A stretch of DNA of 64,000 nt, from positions 1-64,000 of the forward strand of contig DAOPZL010000008.1 of assembly GCA_035353395.1 (NCBI GenBank). The letters are read 5' to 3'. Below the pieces are notes generated by a model. The model was not told where the DNA came from and searched no databases. It saw only the letters and a list, made by a program, of their open reading frames with translations. The DNA is from UBA1801 sp035353395 (GTDB taxonomy: Bacteria > Acidobacteriota > Holophagae > Holophagales > Holophagaceae). Shown here piece by piece: positions 17,584 through 26,679 of the stretch (positions are counted from its first letter, which is position 1; each line of letters starts with the position of its first letter). A program made the position numbers and the translations under genes.

Positions 17584-18075
17584 CTACCTCCGTAGGCGTA
17601 TATGGCGGATCGTTCTGGCCGCGAGGACGAGGCGATGGCCGGATTGCTGGTAGTTGGTGAAGGGGATGAATCGGCCTCCCGTGACGATGCCGTGGCCTGC
17701 AACGGGGGAAACCATGATCGGAAGCTCCTGGAAGGACCTGTCCATGGCGAGGATGAAGACGCCGTTCTCCAGCCGGTAGCCGCCTTCGGCGCCGGAGGGC
17801 ATTCCCACGCCCTGGCTCCGGTAGCGGAGTTCGTAGAGATGAAGGACGGGCCCGGCCTCCTTCGTCTCGACCGCGAAGCGCTCTTCCACGGGGGACTTGT
17901 GCACCGAGTGGACGAACACATGCTCGAAGCGGCCATCCACCAGGGGGATGACGGCTGGGGAGCCTTGGCCGCCGGTCGAAACCAGGAGCTCCGGTTCGCG
18001 GGCCCACTCGAGCCGCCAGGCCAGCAGGGCGGCCAGCGACAGCATCGATCCGTACCACAATCCGCGGGGCTTCAT
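17584..18075 (-). CDS. DUF1850 domain protein of the TAXI TRAP operon
   Basis: This 163-residue protein has an N-terminal hydrophobic signal or anchor (about residues 8-22) and a beta-rich body containing FVHSVHKSPVEERF, the recognisable DUF1850 signature. DUF1850 genes are typically found beside TAXI TRAP permeases, as here between the binding protein and the permease on the same strand. No catalytic function is known. A periplasmic accessory role in transport is an inference from location. It is separated by 64 bases from the binding-protein gene and 8 bases from the permease. Confidence 0.82.
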   Translation of the reverse strand: MKPRGLWYGSMLSLAALLAWRLEWAREPELLVSTGGQGSPAVIPLVDGRFEHVFVHSVHKSPVEERFAVETKEAGPVLHLYELRYRSQGVGMPSGAEGGYRLENGVFILAMDRSFQELPIMVSPVAGHGIVTGGRFIPFTNYQQSGHRLVLAARTIRHIRLRR

Positions 18076-18139
18076 CGTGTCGAACCGGGCGGGCGCCGGG
18101 AATCCCAGCGCCCGCCGCGACCGCAGCGGGCGAAGGGAC

Positions 18140-19087
18140 CTACTTCTTCACCTTGTTGTCCTTGAAGAACTTCTCGGCGCCGGGGTGCAGGGGGACGGAC
18201 ATGCCTTCCAGGCCGGTGGCCATCTTGATGTCCGCGCCCTTCTTGTGGGAGGCGATGAGACGCTCGCTGTTGGCATACATGGCCTTCAGAAGGTCGTAGA
18301 CCAGCTGGGTGTCCATCTTGGCGTCGACCGCGAGCATGGACTTCACGGCGATGGTCATGGTGTCCTTGGTCATGCCCTTGTAGGTGTTGGCGGGCACCTT
18401 CTCGGCGGTGTAGAAGGACCACTTCTTCATGAGCTTCTTGGCCACGTCGCCGTCGATGGGCACGAGGACGCAGTTCTTGGAGACGGACAGGTCCTGGATG
18501 GCGGCGGTGGGGGTGCCGGCGGTATTGAAGGCCGCGTCGATGTTGCCGTCCTTCAGGTTGGAGGCGGACTCGGCGAAGGAGAGGTGCTGCACCTTGATGT
18601 CGTTGTAGCTCAGGCCGGCGGCTTCGAGGACCTGCCTGGCGTTCAACTCGACGCCGGATCCGGCGGCGCCCACGGACACGCGCTTGCCCTTGAGGTCGGC
18701 CACGGTCTTGATCTTGGCGTCGGCGAGGGCCACCAGCTGGACCGTCTCGTTGTAGAGGGTGGCCATCCCGCGGATGGAGGCCAGCTTCTTGTCCTTGAAG
18801 AGCTCGATGCCGTTCAGGGCATAGAAGGCGCCGTCGTTCTGCACGAAGATGACGTCGACCTCGCCCTTGGCGAGCATGGCCACGTTGGCGACCGAGGCCC
18901 CCGTCACCGTGGCGTTGGCGTTCACGCCCTTCACGTTCTTGTTCCAGATCTCGGCCATGGCGCCGCCCAGCGGGAAGTAGGTGCCCGCGGTGCCGCCCGT
19001 GGCGATGGTGACGAACTTCTGCTGCCCGAAGCCCAGCGTCGCCGCGAAGAGCGGGATGAGGGCAGTCGCGAAAAGTTTCTTGAACAT
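18140..19087 (-). CDS. TAXI family TRAP transporter solute-binding protein
   Basis: This 315-residue periplasmic binding protein opens with signal peptide MFKKLFATALIPLFAATLGF, then the family hallmark TIATGGTAGTYFPLGGAMAEIWN that lines the ligand site. Downstream are KGKRVSVGAAGSGVELNARQ and NGTAGTPTAAI-like strands (seen as FNTAGTPTAAIQDL). It captures solute for the fused permease two genes downstream. GAGGAGA lies just before the ATG at 19087. In-frame sequence upstream of this ATG has no signal-peptide character. A good sigma-70-like promoter lies about 130 bases upstream. Characterised relatives bind glutamate or other carboxylates, but this ligand is not determined. Confidence 0.93.
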   Translation of the reverse strand: MFKKLFATALIPLFAATLGFGQQKFVTIATGGTAGTYFPLGGAMAEIWNKNVKGVNANATVTGASVANVAMLAKGEVDVIFVQNDGAFYALNGIELFKDKKLASIRGMATLYNETVQLVALADAKIKTVADLKGKRVSVGAAGSGVELNARQVLEAAGLSYNDIKVQHLSFAESASNLKDGNIDAAFNTAGTPTAAIQDLSVSKNCVLVPIDGDVAKKLMKKWSFYTAEKVPANTYKGMTKDTMTIAVKSMLAVDAKMDTQLVYDLLKAMYANSERLIASHKKGADIKMATGLEGMSVPLHPGAEKFFKDNKVKK

Positions 19088-19442
19088 GAATGTCTCCTCG
19101 TGGATAAGGGAATCCTGCGGCCATGAAGTGGAGGCGAGGTCCCCGCAGTTGCTGGGAGCGCCGACCCGGCCCACCGGCGGTCGGATCGGTTTCAAAAAAC
19201 TATCAAGTGGCCAAAAGCTACGCCCTATCTTCGAACCCGTCAATGCTTAGAAGATCCCGTTCGCGGGCGGCGGGAAGGCCGAGCCTCGGAAATCTACAAT
19301 CCCTGTAGCAAATCGAGGAAATGATCTTCTCTCATTTCTTTTTATCCATATCCCTATTCCGTGCGGAATACCTATTTAATGAGCCTGATATATTTCCACG
19401 AATTGTGATTTACATCCACACCTGGGAACCGGAAGACCGGGA
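19088..19442. other. Leader and promoter region of the TAXI operon
   Basis: About 355 bases without a gene. It contains the untranslated leader and promoter of the TAXI binding-protein gene on the minus strand (19088-19250). An AT-rich stretch (19290-19425) follows the stop of the antiporter gene and carries the perfect palindrome ATTCCG-TG-CGGAAT near 19359-19372. No T-rich terminator hairpin is clear. Confidence 0.45.
19215..19243 (-). promoter_or_regulatory. Predicted sigma-70-type promoter of the TAXI operon
   Basis: On the minus strand TTGACG (19243-19238) is followed after exactly 17 bases by TAGCTT (19220-19215). The -35 is close to consensus and the -10 is weaker. Initiation near 19208 would give a leader of about 120 bases before the binding-protein ATG. 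Confidence 0.45.
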
Positions 19443-20780
19443 TCAGCGCAGGAAGACCAGGGTCACCACCAGGAACAGGGGCAGCAGGATGCCGCAGCTC
19501 CAGGCCATGTAGCCGAAGAAGCTCGGCATCTTGACGCCGTGCTCCTCGGCGATGGACTTGACCATGAAGTTCGGGCCGTTCCCGATGTAGGTGTTGGCCC
19601 CCATGAACACCGAGCCCAGCGACACGGCCGTGAGCAGCGAGATCCCCCGGGCGCTGCCGAGCAGCTGGGCGAGGCTGGCCGCGTCGGTGCCGAGCAGGCC
19701 GCTGGCCGCCGCGGTGAACGTCAGGTAGGTCGGCGCGTTGTCGAGGAACGAGGACAGCGAGCCCGAGGCCCAGAAGAACTGCCAGGGCTGGGTCAGGCCG
19801 AACTCCGCCCCGCGGGCGTTGAGGATCTCCAGGGCCGGGATCATGGTGGCGAAGATCCCGGCGAAGATGACCGCGACTTCGACGATGGGCCCCCAGCTGA
19901 AGGCGTTCTCGTTCCGCAGGTGGATCGGCGTGCAGAACCAGGAGAGGCCCGCCAGCAGGAGCATGCCGGTCTCCTGGGTGCCGGGGGGGAGGCCCAGCGT
20001 GCCGGAGGCCAGGATCACGGCGATGACGCCGGCTAGCAGGAGGAAGTTCCGCTTTCCCGCGATGTGGAGGGGGATCTGGTGTTCCACCGCGACCTCGTCG
20101 AGATCCCCGGGCGTGGCGAGATCCTCGCGCCTGAAGATGGTCGAATCGATGATGTAGAAGAGGGCGAGCAGGATGCCGTTCACGAACAGCCACTCCGGCC
20201 AGAGCCTGAACGTCCAGAGGAACGGCACGCCGCGCAGGAAGCCCAGGAAGAGGGGAGGATCCCCCAGCGGGGTGAGCATGCCCCCGGCGTTGCTGACCAT
20301 GAAGATGAAGAAGACCACGATGTGCGCCTTGCGCACCCGCACCGAGTTGGCCCGCAGGAGGGGGCGGATGAGCAGCATCGAGGCGCCGGTCGTGCCGATG
20401 AAGGACGCGAGCACCGCGCCGATCCCGAGGAGGGCGGCGTTGAGCCCCGGCGTCCCGGCCAGGGTGCCTCGGACCACGATCCCCCCCGAGATCACGTAGA
20501 GGGCCCCGAGCAGGATGATGAAGGCCACGTACTCGTGCGCGGTGTGGAGGAGCACCACGGGCTCGAGGCGTGCGATGAAGAGCGCCGCCGGGACGCCGAG
20601 CGCCAGGCTCAGCAGCGCCTTGTTGCGGTTGGATTCCCAGAAATGTCCCGCCACGAGCGGCAGGACGGCGATGCAGAGGAGCATGAGGCCGAAGGGGACC
20701 ACGCTCCACAGGGGAAGCTGGTGGCCGAGGTGCGGGCCCCCGGAGGCAGCGGCGAAGAGGAGGGGAAAGGGCACGATCAT
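19443..20780 (-). CDS. Sodium:proton antiporter / CitMHS-like transporter (ArsB-NhaD superfamily)
   Basis: This 445-residue inner-membrane protein has about eleven to twelve hydrophobic segments. Motifs GTTGASMLLIRPLLRAN and SNAGGMLTPLGDPPLFLGFL in the first half, and SSFLDNAPTYLTF with MGANTYIGNGPNFMVK in the second, are the duplicated re-entrant loops of the ion transporter superfamily that includes NhaD and citrate-metal symporters. Annotations of close relatives read sodium:proton antiporter. The ion and any organic cosubstrate are unproven. The start ATG at 20780 gives MIVPFPLL. The longer in-frame extension upstream is low-quality. It is likely a separate transcript from the TAXI operon 355 bases downstream. 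Confidence 0.88.
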   Translation of the reverse strand: MIVPFPLLFAAASGGPHLGHQLPLWSVVPFGLMLLCIAVLPLVAGHFWESNRNKALLSLALGVPAALFIARLEPVVLLHTAHEYVAFIILLGALYVISGGIVVRGTLAGTPGLNAALLGIGAVLASFIGTTGASMLLIRPLLRANSVRVRKAHIVVFFIFMVSNAGGMLTPLGDPPLFLGFLRGVPFLWTFRLWPEWLFVNGILLALFYIIDSTIFRREDLATPGDLDEVAVEHQIPLHIAGKRNFLLLAGVIAVILASGTLGLPPGTQETGMLLLAGLSWFCTPIHLRNENAFSWGPIVEVAVIFAGIFATMIPALEILNARGAEFGLTQPWQFFWASGSLSSFLDNAPTYLTFTAAASGLLGTDAASLAQLLGSARGISLLTAVSLGSVFMGANTYIGNGPNFMVKSIAEEHGVKMPSFFGYMAWSCGILLPLFLVVTLVFLR

Positions 20781-21149
20781 CGAGGGATCCTGTGATGAGG
20801 GAAGGGAGGAGAAGCGATCGTCTCCGACCAACACGCGATTCGTGGGCTCGTCCTGGATCCATGACCCCGCCCGGTTCCCGGGGCCTGCCATGCAGGTCCT
20901 GGGTCCCGGCCGGGAATCCCCGGTGTTGGATCCCCTGGCACTGGGATCCACTTCGACAGAGCCTGCGGGATTTGTCCAGCCCGGAGGTGCCCGTCCCCGG
21001 CGCCGGCCCCCCGCGGCGGATCCCGCCGGGGGTTCCGCCCCCCGCGCCTTCCGGCACAATGGGAATGTGATGCCCGTCATGAACCCTACGGCGGCCTTGC
21101 TCGATCCGCGGGCATCATGAACCGGCCGCCCTGACCCGGGAAGAACGCC
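20781..21149. other. Intergenic region between antiporter and DUF1847 gene
   Basis: About 370 bases separating two divergent genes, with no supported ORF. It holds an 8-bp inverted repeat TGGATCCC (20927-20934) / GGGATCCA (20943-20950) and several other GGATCC sites. The two divergent promoters must lie here, but I see no convincing -35/-10 pair. Confidence 0.4.
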
Positions 21150-21803
21150 ATGACAGCTTACAAGGGCCCCAACTGCGCGAAGTGCGGCATCCAGGCATGC
21201 CTGGAGGAGACGAAGACGGCACCGGCCTTCTGCCCCATGAACCATGAACAGGCGCTCCTGGCGGAGGTGGAGCGGACCTACCTGGAGAACCCGACGATCC
21301 AGAAGATGGCCGTGGAATCCGCCAGGACCGAGGCCGCGGGCTACTGCAAGGCCACGCGCATCGAGGAGATCATGGACTTCGCCCGGCGCATGGGCTGGAA
21401 CCGGCTGGGGATCGCCAACTGCATCGGCCTGTCCCGGGAGGCGAGGATCGCCGAGGAGATCTTCACGGCGAACGGCTTCGTGGTGCATTCGGCCTGCTGC
21501 AAGGTGGGCGCCATCGACAAGTGCACGGTGGGCATGAAGGACGAGGACAAGGTGCGGCCGGGGACGTTCGAGACCATGTGCAGCCCCGTGGGACAGGCCG
21601 CCCTGCTGGCCGAGGCCGGAACCCAGTTCAACGTCGTCATCGGCCTCTGCGTGGGGCACGACAGCCTCTTCTTCATGCACACCAAGGCCCCGGCTTCCGT
21701 CCTGGTCGCCAAGGACCGCGTCCTGGGCCACAACCCCGTCGCGGCCCTCTACACCCGCCATTCCTACTACGAGCGGCTGGCCGAACCGGGAGAGGGGCGC
21801 TGA
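21150..21803 (+). CDS. DUF1847 domain cysteine-rich protein
   Basis: This 217-residue soluble protein has many cysteines arranged as CAKCGIQAC near the start, CP at about 28-29, GYC, NCIG, SACCKVG, KCT, MCSP and GLCVGHD. This pattern identifies the DUF1847 family, thought to bind metal, probably an iron-sulfur cluster. No enzyme activity is established. Relatives occur mostly in anaerobes. There is no signal peptide, so it is cytoplasmic. Its stop is 2 bases before the ATG of the alpha-galactosidase, so the two are probably cotranscribed, though no functional link is obvious. Confidence 0.85.
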   Translation: MTAYKGPNCAKCGIQACLEETKTAPAFCPMNHEQALLAEVERTYLENPTIQKMAVESARTEAAGYCKATRIEEIMDFARRMGWNRLGIANCIGLSREARIAEEIFTANGFVVHSACCKVGAIDKCTVGMKDEDKVRPGTFETMCSPVGQAALLAEAGTQFNVVIGLCVGHDSLFFMHTKAPASVLVAKDRVLGHNPVAALYTRHSYYERLAEPGEGR

Positions 21804-21805
21804 CC

Positions 21806-23956
21806 ATGGCCGGGGACGCACTGGACCCTGGCATCCGTTTCCTCCCGGAAGCCCGGCTCTGGGTGCTGTCCGCGGGCGAGATGTCGTACGTCTTCGGCGT
21901 GAACGAGCGGGAGGAGCTGCAGCACGTCTACTGGGGGCGGCGGATCCGGCGCGACAGGGACTGGAGCCCCGCCGCCAGCCTTCCCCAGTGGGACGGCGTC
22001 GACCCCAGCACCAACACGACCCCGGAGGAGTATCCGGGCTGGGGCGGCCTGCGGTTCTGCGAACCCTGCCTGAAGGTCGTCTTCGCGGACGGGGGCAGGG
22101 ACCTGGTCCTGAAATACGTGGACCATGCCCTGCAGGACCGGGACCTGACCCTCCACCTGCGGGACCTGGGCTGCGATCTCCAGGTCGATCTCGGCTATCA
22201 CCTGGATCCCTCCGGCATCCTGCGCAGGCAGGCCACGGTCAGGAACGGCACGGACCATCCAGTCGTCCTGGAGAGTGCGCAGTCCGCGGTGTGGCACCTG
22301 CCCCAGGGTCCGGATTGCCATCTGAACTATCTCTCGGGACGATGGGGCGAGGAGACCCGCCCCACCCGGGAGGAGATCCATCCGGGCTCGAAGGTCCTCG
22401 AGAGCAGGCGGGGCAGCACGAGCAACCAGATGAACCCGTGGTTCGCCATCGAGGGCCCGGGGGAGGACGCCACCGAGGAGCACGGCGACGTCTGGTTCGG
22501 GGCCCTGGGGTGGAGCGGAAGCTGGAAGCTGGTCGTGGAGCAGACGCCCCGCCTGGACGTCCGGGTCACGGGCGGGATGTCGGACTTCGATTTCGCCCAT
22601 CCACTGGCTCCGGGGGAATCCCTCACCACGCCGCCGTTCTACGCCGGCTTCACCGCGCGCGGGATGGGGCAGGCCTCGCGCCTGTTCCACCGGTTCCAGC
22701 TCGAGCGGATCCTGCCCCGGGCATCCTCCGGGCGTCTCCGGCCCGTCCTCTACAACTCCTGGGAGGCGACGGGCTTCGATGTGGACCAGGCGGGCCAGAT
22801 GGCCCTGGCGGAGAAGGCCGCCCGCATCGGCGTCGAGCGCTTCGTCATGGACGACGGCTGGTTCGGCGCGCGGGACAGCAGCCGGGCGGGCCTCGGGGAC
22901 TGGCGCCCCAGCCGGCGGAAGTTCCCGGATGGGCTCGGACCGCTCATCGCGCACGTCAAGAAGCTGGGCATGGACTTCGGCCTCTGGGTCGAGCCGGAGA
23001 TGGTCAACCCGGACAGCGACCTCTACCGGGCCCACCCGGACTGGGTGCTGCACTTCCCGGGCAGACCCCGCTCCGAGGCGCGCAACCAGCTCGTCCTGAA
23101 CCTGGCCCGGGACGACGTGAAGGAGTATGTCTTCGCCGCCCTGGACACCCTGCTCTCGGAGAACGAGATCGCCTTCCTGAAATGGGACCTGAACCGCAAC
23201 TTCGCCGAACCGGGATGGCCGGTGGTCCCGGTGACGGACCAGCGGCGGGTCTGGGTGGACCAGGTGCGCCACGTCTACGGGATCATCGACCGCCTCAGGC
23301 TTCGGCATCCCGGTCTGGAGATCGAGTCCTGCGCCAGCGGCGGCGGCCGCGTGGACCTCGGCATCCTGGCGAGGACCGAGCAGGTCTGGCCCTCGGACAA
23401 CACGGACGCCTTCGACCGCCTGAGCCTCCAGGAGGGCTTCAGCCTCGCCTACACGCCCAAGATCATGATGGCCTGGGTCACGGACGTGCCGACGCTCAAC
23501 GGGCGCGTCACGCCCCTGACCTACCGGTTCCTCGTCGCCATGACCGGCTCCCTCGGGATCGGCGCCAACCTCCTGAAGTGGACCCGCGAGGAGACGGACC
23601 TGGCGGCGCGCATGATCGCCCTCTACAAGTCCATCCGGGCCATCGTGCAGGAGGGGGATCTCTTCCGGCTCCTTTCGCCCCGCAAGGGCCGCGTCGCGGC
23701 CAGCGAATACGTCGCGCGGGACGGGCGGCAGGCCGTGCTCTTCGCCTTCTCGCACGATCCGCAGTTCGGGCGCGAGGCCCCGCCCGTCAGGCTCCGGGGC
23801 CTGGACGAGGAGGCCGTCTACCGGCTGCGGAGCCTCGAGGGCAGGCTGGACGGTCCCGCGGAGCTGAGCGGCGCGGCGCTGATGCACCGCGGCCTGCGCC
23901 TGGACCTGAAGGGCGACTACGGCGCCGCGGCGGTCCTGCTCGAGCGGACCGAATGA
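21806..23956 (+). CDS. Alpha-galactosidase, glycoside hydrolase family 36
   Basis: This 716-residue enzyme hydrolyses terminal alpha-1,6-galactose from melibiose, raffinose-type sugars or galactomannans with retention. An N-terminal beta-supersandwich (about residues 1-310) is followed by the TIM barrel. The barrel has MDDGWFGARDSS, the nucleophile D461 in FLKWDLNRNF, the CASGGGRVDLG loop and the acid/base D531 in WPSDNTDAFDR. The 70-residue spacing matches characterised GH36 enzymes. No signal peptide is present, so it acts inside the cell. AGAGGGG lies upstream of the ATG. No sugar transporter or other GH genes flank it, so its substrate supply is unclear. Confidence 0.93.
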   Translation: MAGDALDPGIRFLPEARLWVLSAGEMSYVFGVNEREELQHVYWGRRIRRDRDWSPAASLPQWDGVDPSTNTTPEEYPGWGGLRFCEPCLKVVFADGGRDLVLKYVDHALQDRDLTLHLRDLGCDLQVDLGYHLDPSGILRRQATVRNGTDHPVVLESAQSAVWHLPQGPDCHLNYLSGRWGEETRPTREEIHPGSKVLESRRGSTSNQMNPWFAIEGPGEDATEEHGDVWFGALGWSGSWKLVVEQTPRLDVRVTGGMSDFDFAHPLAPGESLTTPPFYAGFTARGMGQASRLFHRFQLERILPRASSGRLRPVLYNSWEATGFDVDQAGQMALAEKAARIGVERFVMDDGWFGARDSSRAGLGDWRPSRRKFPDGLGPLIAHVKKLGMDFGLWVEPEMVNPDSDLYRAHPDWVLHFPGRPRSEARNQLVLNLARDDVKEYVFAALDTLLSENEIAFLKWDLNRNFAEPGWPVVPVTDQRRVWVDQVRHVYGIIDRLRLRHPGLEIESCASGGGRVDLGILARTEQVWPSDNTDAFDRLSLQEGFSLAYTPKIMMAWVTDVPTLNGRVTPLTYRFLVAMTGSLGIGANLLKWTREETDLAARMIALYKSIRAIVQEGDLFRLLSPRKGRVAASEYVARDGRQAVLFAFSHDPQFGREAPPVRLRGLDEEAVYRLRSLEGRLDGPAELSGAALMHRGLRLDLKGDYGAAAVLLERTE

Positions 23957-24006
23957 CGGCTCCGTGCGACAATGGTTCCCGACGACCACGCGCGACGGGG
24001 AAATCC

Positions 24007-24573
24007 ATGACCGAGATCGACAAGAGTGCTCCCAGGAAGGCCAAGCCGAAGAAGCAGACTCCGGAGGAGAGGCTGGCGGCCCTGCGCTACAACCGCATGA
24101 TGTACGGCCCGACCCCGAACGAGCGGAGGCCCGCCCCTCTCCGGGTCGACTACGGATCGTCCTACCTCGGCCACCCGAAGTTCCAGAGCCTGATGACCGC
24201 CTTCAAGAACGGGGCGGACTACCAGTTCAGCGTCGCGGACAAGGGGAAGAGCTACACCGTCTCCACCCACGAGTCGGAGATCCTCTTCGACGGAAGGATG
24301 ATCTTCTACTGCCGGCCGCTGAACCGCTACGAGAGCAACCTCCTGATGGACCGGGCCGCCATGGTCCAGTACCAGACCAACGAGGCTCTGGTCCACCTTT
24401 CCTTCGCCGTGCTCCTGTTCTTCCCGGAACTCGGGAAGCCCCTGCTCTCCTATTCGCTGAACGAGTTCTTCTACGACAAGGAACTCCTGGAGGCAGGCAT
24501 CGCGGCCCAGGGCCCCAACCTCCTGATCGGCGTCTTCAGGCACAGCAAGGCCCCGGAAAAGACCAGGCGATAG
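24007..24573 (+). CDS. Hypothetical protein with Lys-rich N-terminus
   Basis: I do not recognise this 188-residue protein. The first 35 residues are basic and probably disordered (SAPRKAKPKKQTPEERL). The remainder is a mixed alpha/beta globular domain with SYTVSTHESEILFDGRMIFY, a Leu-rich stretch (LVHLSFAVLLFFPEL) too short and mixed for a clear membrane helix, and the end LLIGVFRHSK. There are few Cys and no visible catalytic motif. It starts 50 bases after the alpha-galactosidase on the same strand and converges on the PstS-like genes. The codon usage is typical of the window, supporting a real gene. Confidence 0.7.
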   Translation: MTEIDKSAPRKAKPKKQTPEERLAALRYNRMMYGPTPNERRPAPLRVDYGSSYLGHPKFQSLMTAFKNGADYQFSVADKGKSYTVSTHESEILFDGRMIFYCRPLNRYESNLLMDRAAMVQYQTNEALVHLSFAVLLFFPELGKPLLSYSLNEFFYDKELLEAGIAAQGPNLLIGVFRHSKAPEKTRR

Positions 24574-24657
24574 CGCGGACGAAGGGCGTCCCCTGTCCGG
24601 TCCCCCCGGCAGGGTCGCCTGCATCCACGCTCCCGGCGCCGGAACCCGCCCGGTGCC

Positions 24658-25623
24658 TCAGTTCAGTCTTCGAAGGTTCGCGGCGATCACGCCTGGATCG
24701 AGTCCGGCGAATCCGTTCAGCTTGATCCATTTCTGTCCTTCGGCCGAGAGCACGTAACGAAGGAACTGCAGCACGTCCTGGTCCTTGTGGAATCCCGGCT
24801 GCTTGTTGACGTAGAAGGAAACCGACCGGGAAAGGGGATAGCGCCCGCGGGTGACGTTCTCCGGGACCGGTTCCACCCCCACATGCTCCCCGGGCGGGAC
24901 GACCGCCACGCCGCGGGTCTGCGCAAACACGGCCCCGAGGGAAGTGTAGCCCATGGCCGCGACGTTGGTCTCGATCTGCTGCACCATGCCCATGATGGTG
25001 GAGGGCCGGAGGATATTTGCCCGTGGAGTGGCGCCCTGCGTGATCTTCTCGGTGAACATCTCGCGGGCGCCCGACCCTCCGGGATGTCCCACGAGCACGA
25101 TGGGCCGGGCGGACCATGCAGGATCGGTGACTCCGAGCTCGCCCCAGGTGTTGATCTCCCTGGGCCACCCGCGCCTGCGCTCCGGGGACCAGGCCGCGTC
25201 GAGCTGTTCCAGCTTCAGCTCCCGGACCGGATTATCCTTGTTCACCAGGATGACGAGCGCGTCCACGGCGAAGGAGATCCGCGTGGGGGCGTAGCCCCAC
25301 TTCGCCGAGAAGGCGGCCACTTCCTCGGGCTTGATATCCCTCGTGATGGCGGCCACGGCGACCTTCCCCTCGATCAGGTCCTGGACGCTCTGCTCTGAAA
25401 CGGTGGACCGGAAGCTGTACCGGAACTCCGGCTGCACCCGCTGGAACTCGTCCGCGACCATGACCAGGGTCGGCTCGAGGGTCTCCTCCCCCGAGATCGC
25501 CACGGGCCGGGCGGCTGCCTGGACGGATGCCGGTGCAGGCGCGGCCCCGGGATCCTGGGCCGCGAGCAGGAAAGGGAAAAGCAGGCTGGCCCCGGCGGCC
25601 AGGCAGCGGCATCTCACATTCAT
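24658..25623 (-). CDS. PstS-like periplasmic phosphate/anion-binding protein (copy 1)
   Basis: This 321-residue exported protein of the PBP-like (PstS/SphX) fold has signal peptide MNVRCRCLAAGASLLFPFLLAAQ. The ligand-site-like segment VAISGEETLEPTLVMVADEF and DALVILVNKDNPVRELKLEQL, LVGHPGGSGAREMF and YPLSRSVSFYVNK follow in the order seen in phosphate-binding proteins. It shares long stretches with the gene just upstream on the same strand (FxAKWGYxPxR, RRxGWPxxxxxWGxLG), so the two are tandem paralogues. No pstC, pstA, pstB or phoU is present in the window. It may feed a distant transporter, act as a sensor, or bind another anion. The Shine-Dalgarno GGAGGAAG lies before its ATG. Confidence 0.85.
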   Translation of the reverse strand: MNVRCRCLAAGASLLFPFLLAAQDPGAAPAPASVQAAARPVAISGEETLEPTLVMVADEFQRVQPEFRYSFRSTVSEQSVQDLIEGKVAVAAITRDIKPEEVAAFSAKWGYAPTRISFAVDALVILVNKDNPVRELKLEQLDAAWSPERRRGWPREINTWGELGVTDPAWSARPIVLVGHPGGSGAREMFTEKITQGATPRANILRPSTIMGMVQQIETNVAAMGYTSLGAVFAQTRGVAVVPPGEHVGVEPVPENVTRGRYPLSRSVSFYVNKQPGFHKDQDVLQFLRYVLSAEGQKWIKLNGFAGLDPGVIAANLRRLN

Positions 25624-25707
25624 CGTCGACTTCCTCCTGTGGAACAGCCCGCCTCCAGGCGTATGGCCCCCGCGGAGGGATCCCGCGGGGGATGGCAGCC
25701 CATGCGT

Positions 25708-26679
25708 CTATCTGGCGGCCTCGAGGCGCCTGAGATTCATGGAAGCAATGTCCTCGGGGAGCGGAACGAACCCACTGACGGCCACCAGCTTCTGGCCTTC
25801 ATGGGAGAGGGTGAACCGAAGGAATCCGAGAATGTTGGGATCCAGCGGCTTGCCGGGCGTCTTGTTCACATACATGTTCAGCACGCGGGTGATCGGATAG
25901 GATCCGTCGGCGATGCTCGCCAGGCTCGGCTCCACGGCGGACTTCCCACCCAGGGGGACGATGGGCAGCATCCGCAGGCTGCTGAAGCTCTGCGAGATGG
26001 ACCCGTAGCCGATGGCCGCCTGGTTGGCGCTCAACTCCTCGATCATCTCCAGGATGTCGGCGAATCGCCGGATGCCCGGCTTGTAGGTGCCCGGAATGGA
26101 GGACCTGAAGAAGTCGAGCGTGCCGGAACCGAGGGGATGGCCGTAGGCTTCGATGGGGCGGTTGGGCCAGTTGCCCGAGGACAGCCCCAGGTCGCCCCAG
26201 ACCGTCACATCCTTCGGCCAGCCCAGGCGGCGGGTCGTCGTGTAGGTCGCGTCGATCTGCTCCATCTTGATTTCCTTGAGCGGATTGCTCTTGTGGACCA
26301 GGAAGACCAGGGCGTCCATGGCCATGGCGACGCGCAGGGGCGGATAGCCCCATTTGGCGGTGAACTGGGCGATCTCTTCGGCCGTCAAGTCCCTGGCCGA
26401 GGGCGCGATCAGGGTCCGGCCGTCGAGGAAGGCCTGGAAGACCTTGTCCTGGAGCGTCGAGGTGTATTCCATCTCGAAGCCGAAGCACCTGTACTTGTAG
26501 GACTCCTTCCACTTGAAGACCATCGGTTCGACCATCTCGGCGACCGTCGCGTGGACCAGGCGCCCTGGTTCCTGCGGCTGGGCTTCCTGGGCCTGGAGGA
26601 CGGGCACCAGGAGAAGCACCGAGAGGACGGCCGGGATCACGGACCGGACGGCCCTGGGGATGCGATTCAGGTCTATCAT
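25708..26679 (-). CDS. PstS-like periplasmic binding protein (copy 2)
   Basis: This 323-residue protein with an N-terminal signal peptide (RAVRSVIPAVLSVLLLVPVLQA) is encoded 84 bases upstream of its paralogue on the same strand. It shares FTAKWGYPPLRVAMAMDALV, a VHKSNPLKEIKMEQID segment, RRLGWPKDVTVWGDLG and ITRVLNMYVNKTPGKPL with copy 1. It differs in the early binding region, where the SGEETLEP-like stretch is replaced by EMVEPMVFKWKESYKYRCFGF with a lone cysteine, so its ligand or affinity probably differs. GGAGGG lies before the ATG at 26679. The pair is probably one transcript from the 500-base upstream gap. Confidence 0.84.
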   Translation of the reverse strand: MIDLNRIPRAVRSVIPAVLSVLLLVPVLQAQEAQPQEPGRLVHATVAEMVEPMVFKWKESYKYRCFGFEMEYTSTLQDKVFQAFLDGRTLIAPSARDLTAEEIAQFTAKWGYPPLRVAMAMDALVFLVHKSNPLKEIKMEQIDATYTTTRRLGWPKDVTVWGDLGLSSGNWPNRPIEAYGHPLGSGTLDFFRSSIPGTYKPGIRRFADILEMIEELSANQAAIGYGSISQSFSSLRMLPIVPLGGKSAVEPSLASIADGSYPITRVLNMYVNKTPGKPLDPNILGFLRFTLSHEGQKLVAVSGFVPLPEDIASMNLRRLEAAR

